From the NCBI GenBank assembly GCA_964630265.1, contig CAZVRW010000013.1:4428-68427 (forward strand): 64,000 nucleotides of DNA, written 5' to 3'. The notes below the pieces were generated by a model that saw only the letters and a program-made list of their open reading frames with translations, was not told the origin of the DNA and ran no database searches. The DNA is from CAZBWP01 sp964630265. GTDB lineage: Bacteria; Pseudomonadota; Alphaproteobacteria; Rhodospirillales; Defluviicoccaceae. Shown piece after piece: positions 35,032 through 43,781 of this stretch. The position numbers and the translations under genes are program-made. Numbering within the stretch: position 1 is the stretch's first letter; the number at the start of each line of letters is the position of its first letter.

Positions 35032-35799
35032 CTACCCTACGCCACGGGTCAGCGATCGTTTCTCGCGGTCGCTGCTGATGGCCACGCGCGTGCCCACGTC
35101 GATCGACAGGTGGTGCGCGGCATTGCCCATGTTGACGGCAATCTCTATCAGGCCGTTTGCGTTCTCGTACCAAAAAATTTCGCCGGCATCGACGCGCACG
35201 AAGGTCTCGGCACGGCGCAGTCGGCACCCGGCGACGATCACCATGGCGTCGGCGGGCACGGCGGCCGCGCGCACGCCGGTCATGCAGTTGCCAAAGGCAT
35301 CTACGTAGATGACTTGCAGCAGATCATCCGGCCAATCGCCGCGGCGGATATCGGCGATGGCATGCTCACGGCCCGGCGGCACTTCGTCCCGGGCAAGCCG
35401 GGCGGCAACCGGCGCGAACAGGTCACGGCCATGAAACGACGCCGAAAGGTGGTCGGGACGCCAAGTGATGTGCCACCAGCGCGCCGGCTCAATGGCGCGA
35501 CGGACGACGAGCTCGAACAGGCCGTTCTCCGGACCGACAAACCAGCGGCCATCGGCCCACACCACGGCAGGCAAACGCTTGCCGCCTACGCCGGGATCGA
35601 CCACACAAAGAAAGACCGTACCTGACGGAAATTCCGCCACATAGGCGGCGAGCAGATAGGCGGCGGCCCGTGGATCGAGGGACGGCGCGTCGGCGAACAG
35701 GTCGATGACATCGGCATGGGGCGCCGCGCGGCGCAGCACCGCCGTCATCTGGCCGACATACGGTCCCGGTGAACCGAAGTCCGTGAACAGGACGATCAT
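35032..35799 (-). CDS. SAM hydroxide adenosyltransferase (DUF62 family)
   Basis: A protein of 255 residues. Family members hydrolyse S-adenosylmethionine to adenosine and methionine, using a water activated by an Asp-Arg-His triad, and are relatives of fluorinases. The N-terminus IVLFTDFGSPGPYVGQM, VVDPGVGG and SFHGRDLFAPVAA are the family signatures. The C-terminal domain has VDAFGNCMTG and NANGLIEIAVNMGNA. The ATG at 35799 has no clear ribosome site because an 11-bp inverted repeat ends 3 bp upstream. It may be in one unit with the MBL-fold gene. Confidence 0.9.
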   Translation of the reverse strand: MIVLFTDFGSPGPYVGQMTAVLRRAAPHADVIDLFADAPSLDPRAAAYLLAAYVAEFPSGTVFLCVVDPGVGGKRLPAVVWADGRWFVGPENGLFELVVRRAIEPARWWHITWRPDHLSASFHGRDLFAPVAARLARDEVPPGREHAIADIRRGDWPDDLLQVIYVDAFGNCMTGVRAAAVPADAMVIVAGCRLRRAETFVRVDAGEIFWYENANGLIEIAVNMGNAAHHLSIDVGTRVAISSDREKRSLTRGVG

Positions 35800-35802
35800 G
35801 GT

Positions 35803-35837
35803 GGCGCTGGGCTCAAGCGAACACCCAGCCCAGCGCC
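35803..35837 (-). promoter_or_regulatory. Hairpin directly before the SAM hydroxide adenosyltransferase start
   Basis: GGCGCTGGGCT (35803-35813) pairs exactly with AGCCCAGCGCC (35827-35837) around a 13-base loop. The stem ends 3 bp from the start codon, so it could block ribosome entry. It could also mark the end of the rpoH transcript, but no T-run follows. Confidence 0.5.
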
Positions 35838-35904
35838 TTGCAAGATGTCTTGATGGCCGGCCGCGGCCGAGGGATGGGCCTCACCCGTCGGCATGGCATC
35901 CTGG

Positions 35905-36786
35905 TTACGCGGCGGCGGCGGTGGCTGACGCGACCATCGCCTTGCGCACCTTCTCCAGGGCCCGCGCTTCGAGCTGGCGCACGCGTTCCCGGCTGATCCC
36001 GTAGACACTTCCCAATTCTTCGAGCGTCTTCGGATTCTCCTGCAGCCACCGCTCGCTCAGGATGTGCTGTTCGCGGTCCGGCAATTCAGCCATCGCGGCG
36101 GCGAGTAGACCGCGCCGGTGATTACGTTCCTCGTCATCGGCGTAGACCGCCTCCGGCGAGGGCGACTCGTCGATCAGCGAATCCTGGAACTCGGCACCAT
36201 CGTCGCGGTCCCGAGCCATTGGCGCATTCAGCGAGAAATCGCGCGAGGCGAGGCGCCGGTTCATGTCGATGACGTCGTTTCGCGAGACCTTCATGTGCTC
36301 GGCGAGATCGTCCGCCTGTTCGGGATTCAATTCACCATTGTCGATGATGTCCAGTTCCCGCTTGATCCGTCGCAGGCTGAAAAACAGCTTCTTCTGCGCC
36401 GCCAGCGTTCCCATCTTAACCAATGACCAGGACCGCAGGATGTACTCGGTGATCGCCGCGCGAATCCACCACATGGCATACGTGGCGAGGCGGAATCCCC
36501 GCTCCGGCTCGAACTTCTTCACCGCCTTCATCAGGCCGATGTTGCCTTCCGAGATCAGGTCTGCGACCGGCACGCCATAGCCGCGATAGCCCATGGCGAT
36601 TTTCGCCACGAGACGCAGATGGCTGGTCACGAGTTTGTGGGCAGCGTCGACATCGCCGTCCTCGCGGAAGCGCGACGCCAGCTGGAATTCCTCGGTATCC
36701 GTCAAGATTGGAAAGGCCCAGATCTCCCGGAAGTAACGAGCGAGACCGCCGTCGACGGGGACGGCGGGAAGGTTGAACGAAGCCAT
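35905..36786 (-). CDS. rpoH: Heat-shock sigma factor RpoH (sigma-32)
   Basis: A protein of 293 residues. Region 2 includes VTSHLRLVAKIAMGYRGYG, DLISEGNIGLMKAVKKFEPERGFRLATYAMWWIRAAI. The RpoH box QKKLFFSLR, specific to sigma-32, is present, and region 4 ends SRERVRQLEARALEKVR. It directs RNA polymerase to chaperone and protease promoters. The ATG at 36786 has GGGAGG at 6 bp; a GTG sits one codon earlier. The box differs from the common QKKLFFNLR by one residue. A 17-bp palindrome lies about 50 bp upstream. Confidence 0.95.
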   Translation of the reverse strand: MASFNLPAVPVDGGLARYFREIWAFPILTDTEEFQLASRFREDGDVDAAHKLVTSHLRLVAKIAMGYRGYGVPVADLISEGNIGLMKAVKKFEPERGFRLATYAMWWIRAAITEYILRSWSLVKMGTLAAQKKLFFSLRRIKRELDIIDNGELNPEQADDLAEHMKVSRNDVIDMNRRLASRDFSLNAPMARDRDDGAEFQDSLIDESPSPEAVYADDEERNHRRGLLAAAMAELPDREQHILSERWLQENPKTLEELGSVYGISRERVRQLEARALEKVRKAMVASATAAAA

Positions 36787-36838
36787 CACTGACCTCCCTA
36801 ATTCTATGATGCTAGTCTATTACGGCCGCGGGCGTGCG

Positions 36839-36855
36839 AACGCGCCAAGCGCGTT
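36839..36855. promoter_or_regulatory. Palindrome upstream of rpoH
   Basis: AACGCGC (36839-36845) and GCGCGTT (36849-36855) form a perfect inverted repeat with a 3-base centre, about 50 bp before the rpoH start. A candidate operator or 5'-leader hairpin. It does not match the CIRCE element. Confidence 0.4.
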
Positions 36856-37050
36856 GCAAAGCCACGTTTCGCGGATGTCACCCTAAGGACAACGATCCGC
36901 AGGGGAGCCTAGAGCTCGACGGGAGGCCGTTTGCATCATCATCATCATGACAACATATCCTTCTCCTGAAGCGATACGATTGGACGACTCACCGATCGGC
37001 CAAGTCCTCATGGCGGCCCGCATGCGGCACCGCCTCAGTCCCGATGGGCT

Positions 37051-37079
37051 ACGTTAATTAAACCCTCAAACTTTGTCAA
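37051..37079 (-). promoter_or_regulatory. Possible sigma-70-type promoter facing rpoH
   Basis: On the minus strand TTGACA (37074-37079) is followed after 17 bp by TAACGT (37051-37056), inside the most AT-rich patch of the gap. The -35 box is perfect and the -10 box weak. It would give a leader of about 260 bases. Confidence 0.3.
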
Positions 37080-37272
37080 CAATTTCCGCACCAGTCCGCG
37101 TGACACCGACGCCGACCACGCACCGCCGGCCCGAGTCCGCCGCCGTTCCAACCGTCGGGGACCGTTGCGAGCGGCCGGCCCCGCCCCGCGAGCGACCGTT
37201 GCGAGAGGATGGTGATGCGCCTACCTTCTCAAGGGTTATTCTCCATCGGCAACGCGTGTGACGTCTTGGCTC

Positions 37273-37914
37273 ATGGTTAGGTTCATGCTTGGAATGTTTC
37301 GTCGACCTTGTGGCGGCAGCGTGGTCGCGCTTGTCCTGGTGATGCTGGTGGTGCTCCTCGTGCGCGCACCCGCGGCGGCCACCGACACCCCGACCGACGT
37401 GGTCGGGCGTTTTCAAGACGCCGCTCTCGCGGTGTGGACCGACGCCGACAACCTGTCGGCCAGCCAACGTTTTCAACGGCTGGAAGAGCCGGTACGCGCC
37501 GCCTTCGACCTTGAAGCGATGATCCGGATCGCCACCGGAGCAGCTTGGAAGTCCGCGACGCCGGCGGAGCAGCAGGCGCTGATCGAGGCATTCACCCGCT
37601 ACAGCGTCGCCAGCTGGGCGTCCCGGTTTGATAGTTATAACGACCAGAGCTTTCAACTGCTCGGCACCCGCCCTGGCCCCTCCGGGCGGACCATCGTCGA
37701 AACCCGCATCGTTCCCCGCAGCGGCGAGGCGGTCACGCTCGACTACGTGATCGACGAAACAGCGGGATCGTCGCAGATCGTCGACGTCGTGGCCAAAGGC
37801 GTGAGTGAGTTGGCGAAACTCCGGTCCGACTATCGATTGACCCTGCGCAACGAGGGGCCGGCCGGCCTCGCGCGCGCCATCGACGGGCTCGCCGAATCGC
37901 TGCTCACCGAATAG
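37273..37914 (+). CDS. MlaC/Ttg2D-family periplasmic phospholipid-binding protein
   Basis: About 213 residues from the ATG at 37273; starts at 37258 (GTG), 37285 and 37294 are also possible, none with a good ribosome site. A hydrophobic signal segment (VVALVLVMLVVLLVRAPAAA) is followed by the Ttg2/MlaC fold: DLEAMIRIATGAAWKSATPAEQQALIEAFTRYSVASWASRFDSY and later IVDVVAKGVSELAKLRSDY. MlaC carries phospholipids between the outer-membrane MlaA complex and the inner-membrane MlaFEDB transporter. No other mla gene is nearby. It is related to HpnM of the hopanoid locus (50.7-51.3 kb) and could serve it, but this is inference. Confidence 0.85.
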   Translation: MVRFMLGMFRRPCGGSVVALVLVMLVVLLVRAPAAATDTPTDVVGRFQDAALAVWTDADNLSASQRFQRLEEPVRAAFDLEAMIRIATGAAWKSATPAEQQALIEAFTRYSVASWASRFDSYNDQSFQLLGTRPGPSGRTIVETRIVPRSGEAVTLDYVIDETAGSSQIVDVVAKGVSELAKLRSDYRLTLRNEGPAGLARAIDGLAESLLTE

Positions 37915-37924
37915 CGGACCGCCT

Positions 37925-38431
37925 TCACAACCGCGTCGGATTCGGGGCGTCGCCGTAGACCTCGGCCGGATCGAAGGTCTTCTCGCCTTCCTCGAACGTC
38001 AACAACACCGGTCCGGCGGCAGCACGAGTTCCGACCGGGATCGAGCGATAGAAACACGAGCGATAACCGACATGGCAACTGGCATCGCCGACCACGCGGA
38101 CGCGCAGCCAGACGGCATCCTGATCGTCGTCGATCCGGATGTCGGCGACCTTCTGCACCAGCCCGCTGGTGGCGCCCTTGTGCCACAGCACCTTTCGGCT
38201 CCGGCTCCAATACCACGCCTCACCATCCTGGATCGTCCGCGCCAGTGCCTCGGCGTTCATGTAGGCGTGCATCAGCACCTCGCCAGTGTCCGCGTCCGTG
38301 GTGACCACGGGGATCAGGCCCTCGGCGTCGAATTTCGGCGCCAACTCGCGCCCCTCCTCCACCTGCTCGACGCTGTTTCGGGGCGCGAACATCGCCTGAA
38401 AGTTGCCAACGTCACCGCTTTTTTCCGTCAT
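37925..38431 (-). CDS. hisI: Phosphoribosyl-AMP cyclohydrolase HisI
   Basis: A protein of 168 residues. HisI opens the purine ring of phosphoribosyl-AMP in histidine synthesis. It has the conserved LIPVVTTDADTGEVLMHAYMNAEAL, TIQDGEAWYWSRSRKVLWHKGATSG, and the Zn-binding CHVGYRSCFYRS; a further Asp-rich site is IRIDDDQDAVWLRV. GAGG at 6 bp supports the ATG at 38431. The HisE domain is absent, as usual when hisE is separate. It converges on the MlaC-like gene, 10 bp apart, and is divergent from rpmF. Confidence 0.95.
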   Translation of the reverse strand: MTEKSGDVGNFQAMFAPRNSVEQVEEGRELAPKFDAEGLIPVVTTDADTGEVLMHAYMNAEALARTIQDGEAWYWSRSRKVLWHKGATSGLVQKVADIRIDDDQDAVWLRVRVVGDASCHVGYRSCFYRSIPVGTRAAAGPVLLTFEEGEKTFDPAEVYGDAPNPTRL

Positions 38432-38614
38432 CACCGCCTCAAAGCTTGTCAAGTTCCGCGGAGGTGATATGTCATAACCGTCGTGGACGGGCAACCGGTC
38501 GCCGCACGGGTCAAGTTCCGGTTGTCAATGCAACGCTGCGTGTCCCGGTAACAAACGCCCCTGTCGTGGAGACCGTCGCGGACCGACGCGGGTCGCATTT
38601 GGAGGATTTTGACC

Positions 38615-38791
38615 ATGGCTGTTCCGAAGCGGAAGGTCACGCGCGCCAAGCGCGGTCATCGCCGTTCGCAATACAAGGCGGAGACATCCACCTACATCGA
38701 GGACAAGACCTCAGGCGAGTTGCGGCGTCCGCATCACATCGATCTGTCCACCGGTCAGTATCGCGGCCGCCAAGTCATCGAACCGAAGTAA
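38615..38791 (+). CDS. rpmF: 50S ribosomal protein L32 (bL32)
   Basis: A protein of 58 residues that begins AVPKRKVTRAKRGHRRS and ends with RRPHHIDLSTGQYRGRQVI, the usual alphaproteobacterial L32 sequence. The ATG at 38615 has a GGAGG ribosome site at 9 bp. A short hairpin follows the stop. hpnN begins 88 bp downstream on the same strand, so the transcript may read into the hopanoid locus. Confidence 0.97.
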   Translation: MAVPKRKVTRAKRGHRRSQYKAETSTYIEDKTSGELRRPHHIDLSTGQYRGRQVIEPK

Positions 38792-38793
38792 CG

Positions 38794-38811
38794 CAGCCGC
38801 ACACGCGGCTG
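38794..38811 (+). terminator. Possible weak terminator or attenuator after rpmF
   Basis: CAGCCGC (38794-38800) pairs with GCGGCTG (38805-38811) around ACAC. There is no T-run, so read-through to hpnN is possible. Confidence 0.35.
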
Positions 38812-38878
38812 TGTCAGGTGCGGGCGAGGCCTTGACCGCGCGCCTGCGCTGCGGATCGAGCCGAGCCTCGCTCTTCCA

Positions 38879-41533
38879 GTGAGAAGCAGAGTCCACAATT
38901 GGTTCCAGCAAGCCCTCTCGGGCTTGACGGGCGTGGCGTGCCGCGCGCCCCGGGCGATCCTCGCCTTGGCGCTGCTCTGCAGCGCACTCGCCGCGTGGTA
39001 CGCCGCCAGCAACCTGAGCATCGACACCAACACCAGCGGCATGCTCTCGGCAGAGTTGCGATACCGTCAACTCGATCGAGAGTTCAAGGAGTCCTTTCCC
39101 AAGGATCACCGCCAGCTCATCGTCGTGGTCGAAGGCGATAATCCGGATCTCGTCGCCGATTCGGCCGACCTCTTGGCCGAGGTTCTCAAGAACCGGCCTG
39201 ACCTCTTCCAAACGGTGCGCTATCCTCGCGCTGACCCGTTTTTTCGGCGCAACGGTCTGCTGTTCGCGACCACTGACGAACTTTACGCCCTGAGCGACCG
39301 CTTGGCTGACGCCCAACCGTTTCTCGGAGCGTTGTGGCGAGACCGCAGCATGCGGGGCTTCTTCGACATGTTGAGCCTCGCCGCCGACCATACCGACGGT
39401 GCGAGCGGCGATGCCTTGTCCATCGCCACCGTTCTCAACGCTGTCGCCTATGTCGCCGAGGCGGAAATCGAGCATCGCTTCGCCCGCCTGTCCTGGATCC
39501 GCCTGATGACCGGCGCCGGGGCAGACGGCGTCGCGCGCCGACTGATCATCGTCCAGCCGGCCCTCGATTTCGCCCAAATCCGGCCGTCGAAGGACGCGAT
39601 CGACACCATCCAGTCCATCGCCCGGGACCTGGGCTTCGACGGATCGCGCGATGTCCGCGTCCGCCTCACCGGCACCATGGCGCTCCGCGATGATGAGTTG
39701 CAAAGCGTCACCGTTGGCATGAGCACGGCCGGTGCGTTGTCGTTGACCCTGGTCGTCGTACTGCTGCTCGCCGGCCTGCGGTCGCCGCGGACCGCCGGCG
39801 TAGCGATGGTCACGCTGTTCGTCGGGCTCATCCTGACCACTGCCTTCGCGGTCGCGACCGTCGGCGCGTTGAACCTGATTTCGGTCGCCTTCGCGGTGCT
39901 GTTCATCGGGCTCAGCGTCGACTTCAGCATCCACTACGCCTTGCGCTTTCGCGAGGAGTTCGAGCAGTTGCGGGAACCCGTCGCCAGCCTGCAGGCAACC
40001 GTGGCGGGCCTGGGGGGGGCCCTCACCCTGGGCGCGGTCGCCGCCGCCGTCGGTTTCATCTCGTTCGTGCCGACCGACTACACCGGACTCGCCGAACTGG
40101 GCATCATCGCCGCCGGTGGAATGATCATCGCGCTGCTGCTCAACCTGACGCTGCTGCCGGCGTTGATCATGCTGGTGCGGCCAAGATTCACGTATCGCCT
40201 GCGCTGGAGGAGTGACTGGCAGGGACGGATCGGCTCGATCGTCGCCAAACACGCCAAGCCCGTGGCGCTGGTTGCCGTCGTTATCGGCCTCGGGGCCGCG
40301 GCGTTGGTGCCGAAAGCTGTCTTCGATTTCGATCCCCTGAATCTGAAGGATCCGGAGAGCCCATCGGTGTCCACGCTGCTGGACCTGATGGCCGAGGATC
40401 CGCGCCACGGCTATGCCGCCATGTATCTCGCCGAGGATCTGGAGGCGGCGGAAATCCTTGCCGAGCGACTCGCCGATCATCCCACCGTCACGGAAACGCT
40501 CACCCTGTTGGACTTCGTGCCCGACGAGCAGGACGAGAAACGCGAGATCGTCGAGACCCTGGCCCTGGTCCTGGAACCGTCGCTGACCGCACCCCGGCTG
40601 CCGCATCCGACCGCCGGCGAAACGGAAGAAGCGCGCGTTCGCCTGCTTGGCGCCCTGGAACGGCTGGCGGCCGGCGAGGACGACGCAACGCGCGCCGCGG
40701 CGGTGCGGCTGTCGGAGACCCTCACCGCGCTCGAAGCGCGGGCGGAGAGCGACCCGGCCGTTTGGAAGCGCCTGGAGGCTCGGCTGTTGTCGGGGCTGTC
40801 GCGGCGCCTCGAAGATCTGCGCGATTCGCTGCATCCGGGCGTGGTCGATCTGGCCAACCTTCCCCAAACGATCGTCGACCGCTGGATGACGCCCGACGGC
40901 CGGGCGCGTCTGGAAGTCTATCCGGTCGCCCAAATCCATCGCGATCGGGAGGCCATGGTTGATTTCCTGAAGGACGTCCGGACGGAACTCCCCGATGCCG
41001 TCGGCGCACCGGTCGAAATCTATGAAGGGGGCCGGACGGTGGTCCGCGCCTTTCTCACCGCCGCGGCCATCGCCGTGATCGTCATCTCGGCAATGTTGTT
41101 GATCTTGCTACGAAGTGTACGCGCGACGCTGGTGATCTTCTCGCCGCTGATCCTCGCCGCGGTCTTGACGGTTGCGGCCTCGGTGCTGCTCAAGGCACCC
41201 TTTAACTTCGCCAACGTCATCGTCCTGCCGCTGTTGTTCGGCTTGGGCGTCGCCGGGAGTTTGCACATCGTGCTGCGCCAGCGGGCGCATTCGGAAACGG
41301 AGACGGTGCTCAGCACGAGCACGCCGCGGGCGGTCCTGTTCAGCGCGCTGACCACCATCGCCTCGTTCATCAGCCTCAACCTGTCCGAACACCCGGGCAC
41401 GGCGAGCATGGGCATGTTGCTGACCATCGCGCTGATCTTCACCATGATCTGCACGCTGCTGGTGCTGCCGGCCGTCATGGCCCTTGCCGGCGTCGGCGGG
41501 CCCGCTCGGACGGCGGGTCAGGCGCCGCCCTGA
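38879..41533 (+). CDS. hpnN: Hopanoid transporter HpnN (RND/MMPL family)
   Basis: A protein of 884 residues with the twelve-helix RND plan: one helix near the N-terminus, a large periplasmic loop, five helices around 290-470, a second loop, and the last group after 715. Conserved parts include LFIGLSVDFSIHYALRFREEFE in the first half and VIVLPLLFGLGVAGSLHIVLRQR in the second. HpnN moves hopanoids from the inner to the outer membrane. The gene starts with GTG at 38879, without a strong ribosome site. It is followed by ispH and hpnH on the same strand. Confidence 0.92.
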   Translation: MRSRVHNWFQQALSGLTGVACRAPRAILALALLCSALAAWYAASNLSIDTNTSGMLSAELRYRQLDREFKESFPKDHRQLIVVVEGDNPDLVADSADLLAEVLKNRPDLFQTVRYPRADPFFRRNGLLFATTDELYALSDRLADAQPFLGALWRDRSMRGFFDMLSLAADHTDGASGDALSIATVLNAVAYVAEAEIEHRFARLSWIRLMTGAGADGVARRLIIVQPALDFAQIRPSKDAIDTIQSIARDLGFDGSRDVRVRLTGTMALRDDELQSVTVGMSTAGALSLTLVVVLLLAGLRSPRTAGVAMVTLFVGLILTTAFAVATVGALNLISVAFAVLFIGLSVDFSIHYALRFREEFEQLREPVASLQATVAGLGGALTLGAVAAAVGFISFVPTDYTGLAELGIIAAGGMIIALLLNLTLLPALIMLVRPRFTYRLRWRSDWQGRIGSIVAKHAKPVALVAVVIGLGAAALVPKAVFDFDPLNLKDPESPSVSTLLDLMAEDPRHGYAAMYLAEDLEAAEILAERLADHPTVTETLTLLDFVPDEQDEKREIVETLALVLEPSLTAPRLPHPTAGETEEARVRLLGALERLAAGEDDATRAAAVRLSETLTALEARAESDPAVWKRLEARLLSGLSRRLEDLRDSLHPGVVDLANLPQTIVDRWMTPDGRARLEVYPVAQIHRDREAMVDFLKDVRTELPDAVGAPVEIYEGGRTVVRAFLTAAAIAVIVISAMLLILLRSVRATLVIFSPLILAAVLTVAASVLLKAPFNFANVIVLPLLFGLGVAGSLHIVLRQRAHSETETVLSTSTPRAVLFSALTTIASFISLNLSEHPGTASMGMLLTIALIFTMICTLLVLPAVMALAGVGGPARTAGQAPP

Positions 41534-41663
41534 GTGCTGCTTTCGTGCATCTACAGGAAAACCACAAAAATCAAGCGGTTGAATCCACTCTTTACGGGCC
41601 CCCGCAAACATCCCTATGGTCCAAGCATCCTCCTTGGACCTTCCTCCGACCACGGATGAGCCG

Positions 41664-42623
41664 ATGACGACTGAGCCCGCACTTAGAGTTGTTCTCGCCA
41701 AGCCACGCGGCTTCTGCGCCGGCGTGGAGCGTGCGATCGAGATCGTCGAGCGCGCCCTCGAACGCTTCGGCCCGCCCGTCTACGTCCGCCACGAGATCGT
41801 CCACAACAAGCATGTGGTCGACACCTTGCGGGAGAAGGGCGCCGTGTTCGTCGAGAAGTTGGACGAGGTCCCGGATGGTGCGGTGACGATCTTCAGTGCC
41901 CACGGCGTCGCCGAGGCCGTGGAGACGGACGCGAAGCGGCGCGATCTGCCGGTGATCGATGCCACCTGTCCGCTGGTCTCCAAGGTGCACAAGGAAGGCC
42001 AGAACCATGTCCGCAAGGGGCGCGAGGTCGTGCTCATCGGCCACGAAGGGCATCCCGAGGTCGAGGGCACGCGGGGGCGCATTCCCGGCGGCGTTCACTT
42101 GGTCTCGAGTGCCGAGGACGTGGCTAGGCTCGCGGTCGCCGATCCCGACGCGCTGTCCTACGTGACCCAGACGACGCTAAGTGTCGACGACACCCGCGAG
42201 GTCATCGAGGCGCTGACGCGCCGGTTTCCGTCAATCGTCGGCCCCGATGTGAAGGACATCTGCTACGCCACGCAAAATCGGCAGACAGCGGTCCGGCAGG
42301 TCGCGGAAAAGGTCGAACTGCTGCTCGTCGTCGGCGCGCACAATAGCTCGAACTCCAATCGGCTGCGGGAAATCGGCACGCAGATGGGCATTCCCAGCTA
42401 CCTGATCGCCGACGCTTCGGCGATCGACCGGGCGTGGCTGCACGGGGTGTCCGTGGTCGGCCTGACCGCCGGCGCCTCGGCACCCGAGGAACTGGTGCAG
42501 GAGGTCATCGAGGCACTGGCGGTGTTCGGTCCGGTCCAGGTCGAGGAGATTCACGGTACCAACGAACACATGCAGTTCAAGCTGCCGCGGGAACTGCTCG
42601 ACGCCGAGTCGACACCGGCGTAA
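41664..42623 (+). CDS. ispH: 4-hydroxy-3-methylbut-2-enyl diphosphate reductase IspH
   Basis: A protein of 319 residues. IspH (LytB) is the last enzyme of the MEP pathway and makes IPP and DMAPP with a [4Fe-4S] cluster. The three cluster Cys are in KPRGFCAGVERAI, DATCPLVSKVHKE and CYATQNRQTAV. GHEGHPEVEGTRGR, VVGAHNSSNSNRLRE and TAGASAPEELV are also as expected. The ATG at 41664 has a GGATGAG site; an ATG at 41616 would add 16 non-conserved residues. Placed between hpnN and hpnH, it supplies the isoprenoid units used for squalene. Confidence 0.96.
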   Translation: MTTEPALRVVLAKPRGFCAGVERAIEIVERALERFGPPVYVRHEIVHNKHVVDTLREKGAVFVEKLDEVPDGAVTIFSAHGVAEAVETDAKRRDLPVIDATCPLVSKVHKEGQNHVRKGREVVLIGHEGHPEVEGTRGRIPGGVHLVSSAEDVARLAVADPDALSYVTQTTLSVDDTREVIEALTRRFPSIVGPDVKDICYATQNRQTAVRQVAEKVELLLVVGAHNSSNSNRLREIGTQMGIPSYLIADASAIDRAWLHGVSVVGLTAGASAPEELVQEVIEALAVFGPVQVEEIHGTNEHMQFKLPRELLDAESTPA

Positions 42624-42641
42624 CAGAAAGGCGAATCCGTC

Positions 42642-43781
42642 ATGGGCATACCGCTTCTGCAGCAGGTGCGCGTCGGAGCGTACATTCTCGGCAAGAAACT
42701 CCGCGGCATCGACCGGTACCCGTTGGTCCTGATGCTGGAGCCGCTGTTTCGCTGCAACTTGGCCTGCGCCGGTTGCGGCAAGATCGACTATGAAGACTCG
42801 ATCCTCAACAAGCGCCTCAGTGTCGCCGACTGCCTTGCCGCCGTCGACGAATGCGGTGCGCCGATCGTGTCGATTCCCGGCGGCGAACCGCTGCTGCACC
42901 GGGAGATCGGCGAGATCGTCGAGGGCATCGTCGCGCGCAAGCGATTCGTCTATCTGTGTACCAACGCGCTGCTCCTCGAGAAGAAGCTGGATCGCTTCCA
43001 ACCAAGCCCCTACCTGACCTTTTCAGTGCATCTGGACGGGCTGGAGGAAGAGCATGATCGCTCCGTCAGTCAGCCGGGGACGTTCCGCCGTGCCGTCGCA
43101 GCCATCAAGGAGGCTCGCCGCCGCGGTTTCCGGGTCAACGTCAATTGCACCGTGTTTTCCGGCATGGCGCCCGACCGCATCGCCGCGTTCTTCGATTTCT
43201 GTAGCCGCGAACTCGATGTCGAGGGGATCACGGTTTCGCCGGGCTATGCCTATGAGCGGGCGCCGGACCAGGGCCACTTCCTCAATCGTCGCGCGACAAA
43301 GCAGCTGTTCCGCGAGGTTTTCAAGCGGCGCGGCAAGACCCGCTGGCGTTTCAGTCAGTCGAGCCTGTTCTTGGACTTTCTTACCGGCAATCAGGAGTAT
43401 CGCTGCATGCCGTGGGGCAACCCGACGCGCAACATCTTTGGCTGGCAGCGCCCCTGCTATCTGCTCGGCGAGGGCTATGTCGACAGCTTTCGCGAACTGA
43501 TGGAAGAGACCGACTGGGACCGGTACGGGACCGGCAATTACGAGAAATGTGCCGACTGCATGGTCCACTGTGGCTACGAGCCGACCGCCGTCACCGACAC
43601 CGTGGCCAATCCGCTCAAGGCGCTCAGGGTGGCACTGCGCGGGCCGCGCACGGATGGGCCGATGGCGCCCGATATCTCCCTGGAGAATCAGCGACCGGCG
43701 GAATTCGTGTTCGAGGGTCTCGTCCGCTCACTCGGCAAGGAGTCGGAACGCGGGACGCGCGTCGACAGCGACGCGGCGTAG
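42642..43781 (+). CDS. hpnH: Adenosyl-hopene transferase HpnH (radical SAM)
   Basis: A protein of 379 residues. HpnH joins a 5'-deoxyadenosyl group to diploptene to give adenosylhopane, the first step of C35 hopanoid synthesis. The radical SAM cluster motif is CNLACAGC, with GGEPLLH for SAM binding. IRTN-type VYLCTNALLLE, SVHLDG and the C-terminal CADCMVHCGYEPTA are as expected. It begins 18 bp after ispH. Its last 54 bp overlap the end of hpnG on the other strand. Confidence 0.95.
   Translation: MGIPLLQQVRVGAYILGKKLRGIDRYPLVLMLEPLFRCNLACAGCGKIDYEDSILNKRLSVADCLAAVDECGAPIVSIPGGEPLLHREIGEIVEGIVARKRFVYLCTNALLLEKKLDRFQPSPYLTFSVHLDGLEEEHDRSVSQPGTFRRAVAAIKEARRRGFRVNVNCTVFSGMAPDRIAAFFDFCSRELDVEGITVSPGYAYERAPDQGHFLNRRATKQLFREVFKRRGKTRWRFSQSSLFLDFLTGNQEYRCMPWGNPTRNIFGWQRPCYLLGEGYVDSFRELMEETDWDRYGTGNYEKCADCMVHCGYEPTAVTDTVANPLKALRVALRGPRTDGPMAPDISLENQRPAEFVFEGLVRSLGKESERGTRVDSDAA

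Larger units (their letters stand above)
36787..37272. other. Divergent control region between rpoH and the MlaC-like gene
   Basis: About 480 bp without a convincing gene. It contains the palindrome above, a short ATC microsatellite (about 36940-36956), and an AT-rich patch near 37050 with a possible promoter. A 62-codon frame (37073-37261) has no protein-like features. Confidence 0.5.

Noticed and set aside
36787..37272. CIRCE element before rpoH
   Set aside because: The palindrome found has different arms and a 3-base centre, not the TTAGCACTC-N9-GAGTGCTAA form.
38879..41533. HpnN as a general MMPL drug exporter
   Set aside because: Position beside ispH, hpnH and the rest of the hopanoid genes, and its length, favour HpnN.
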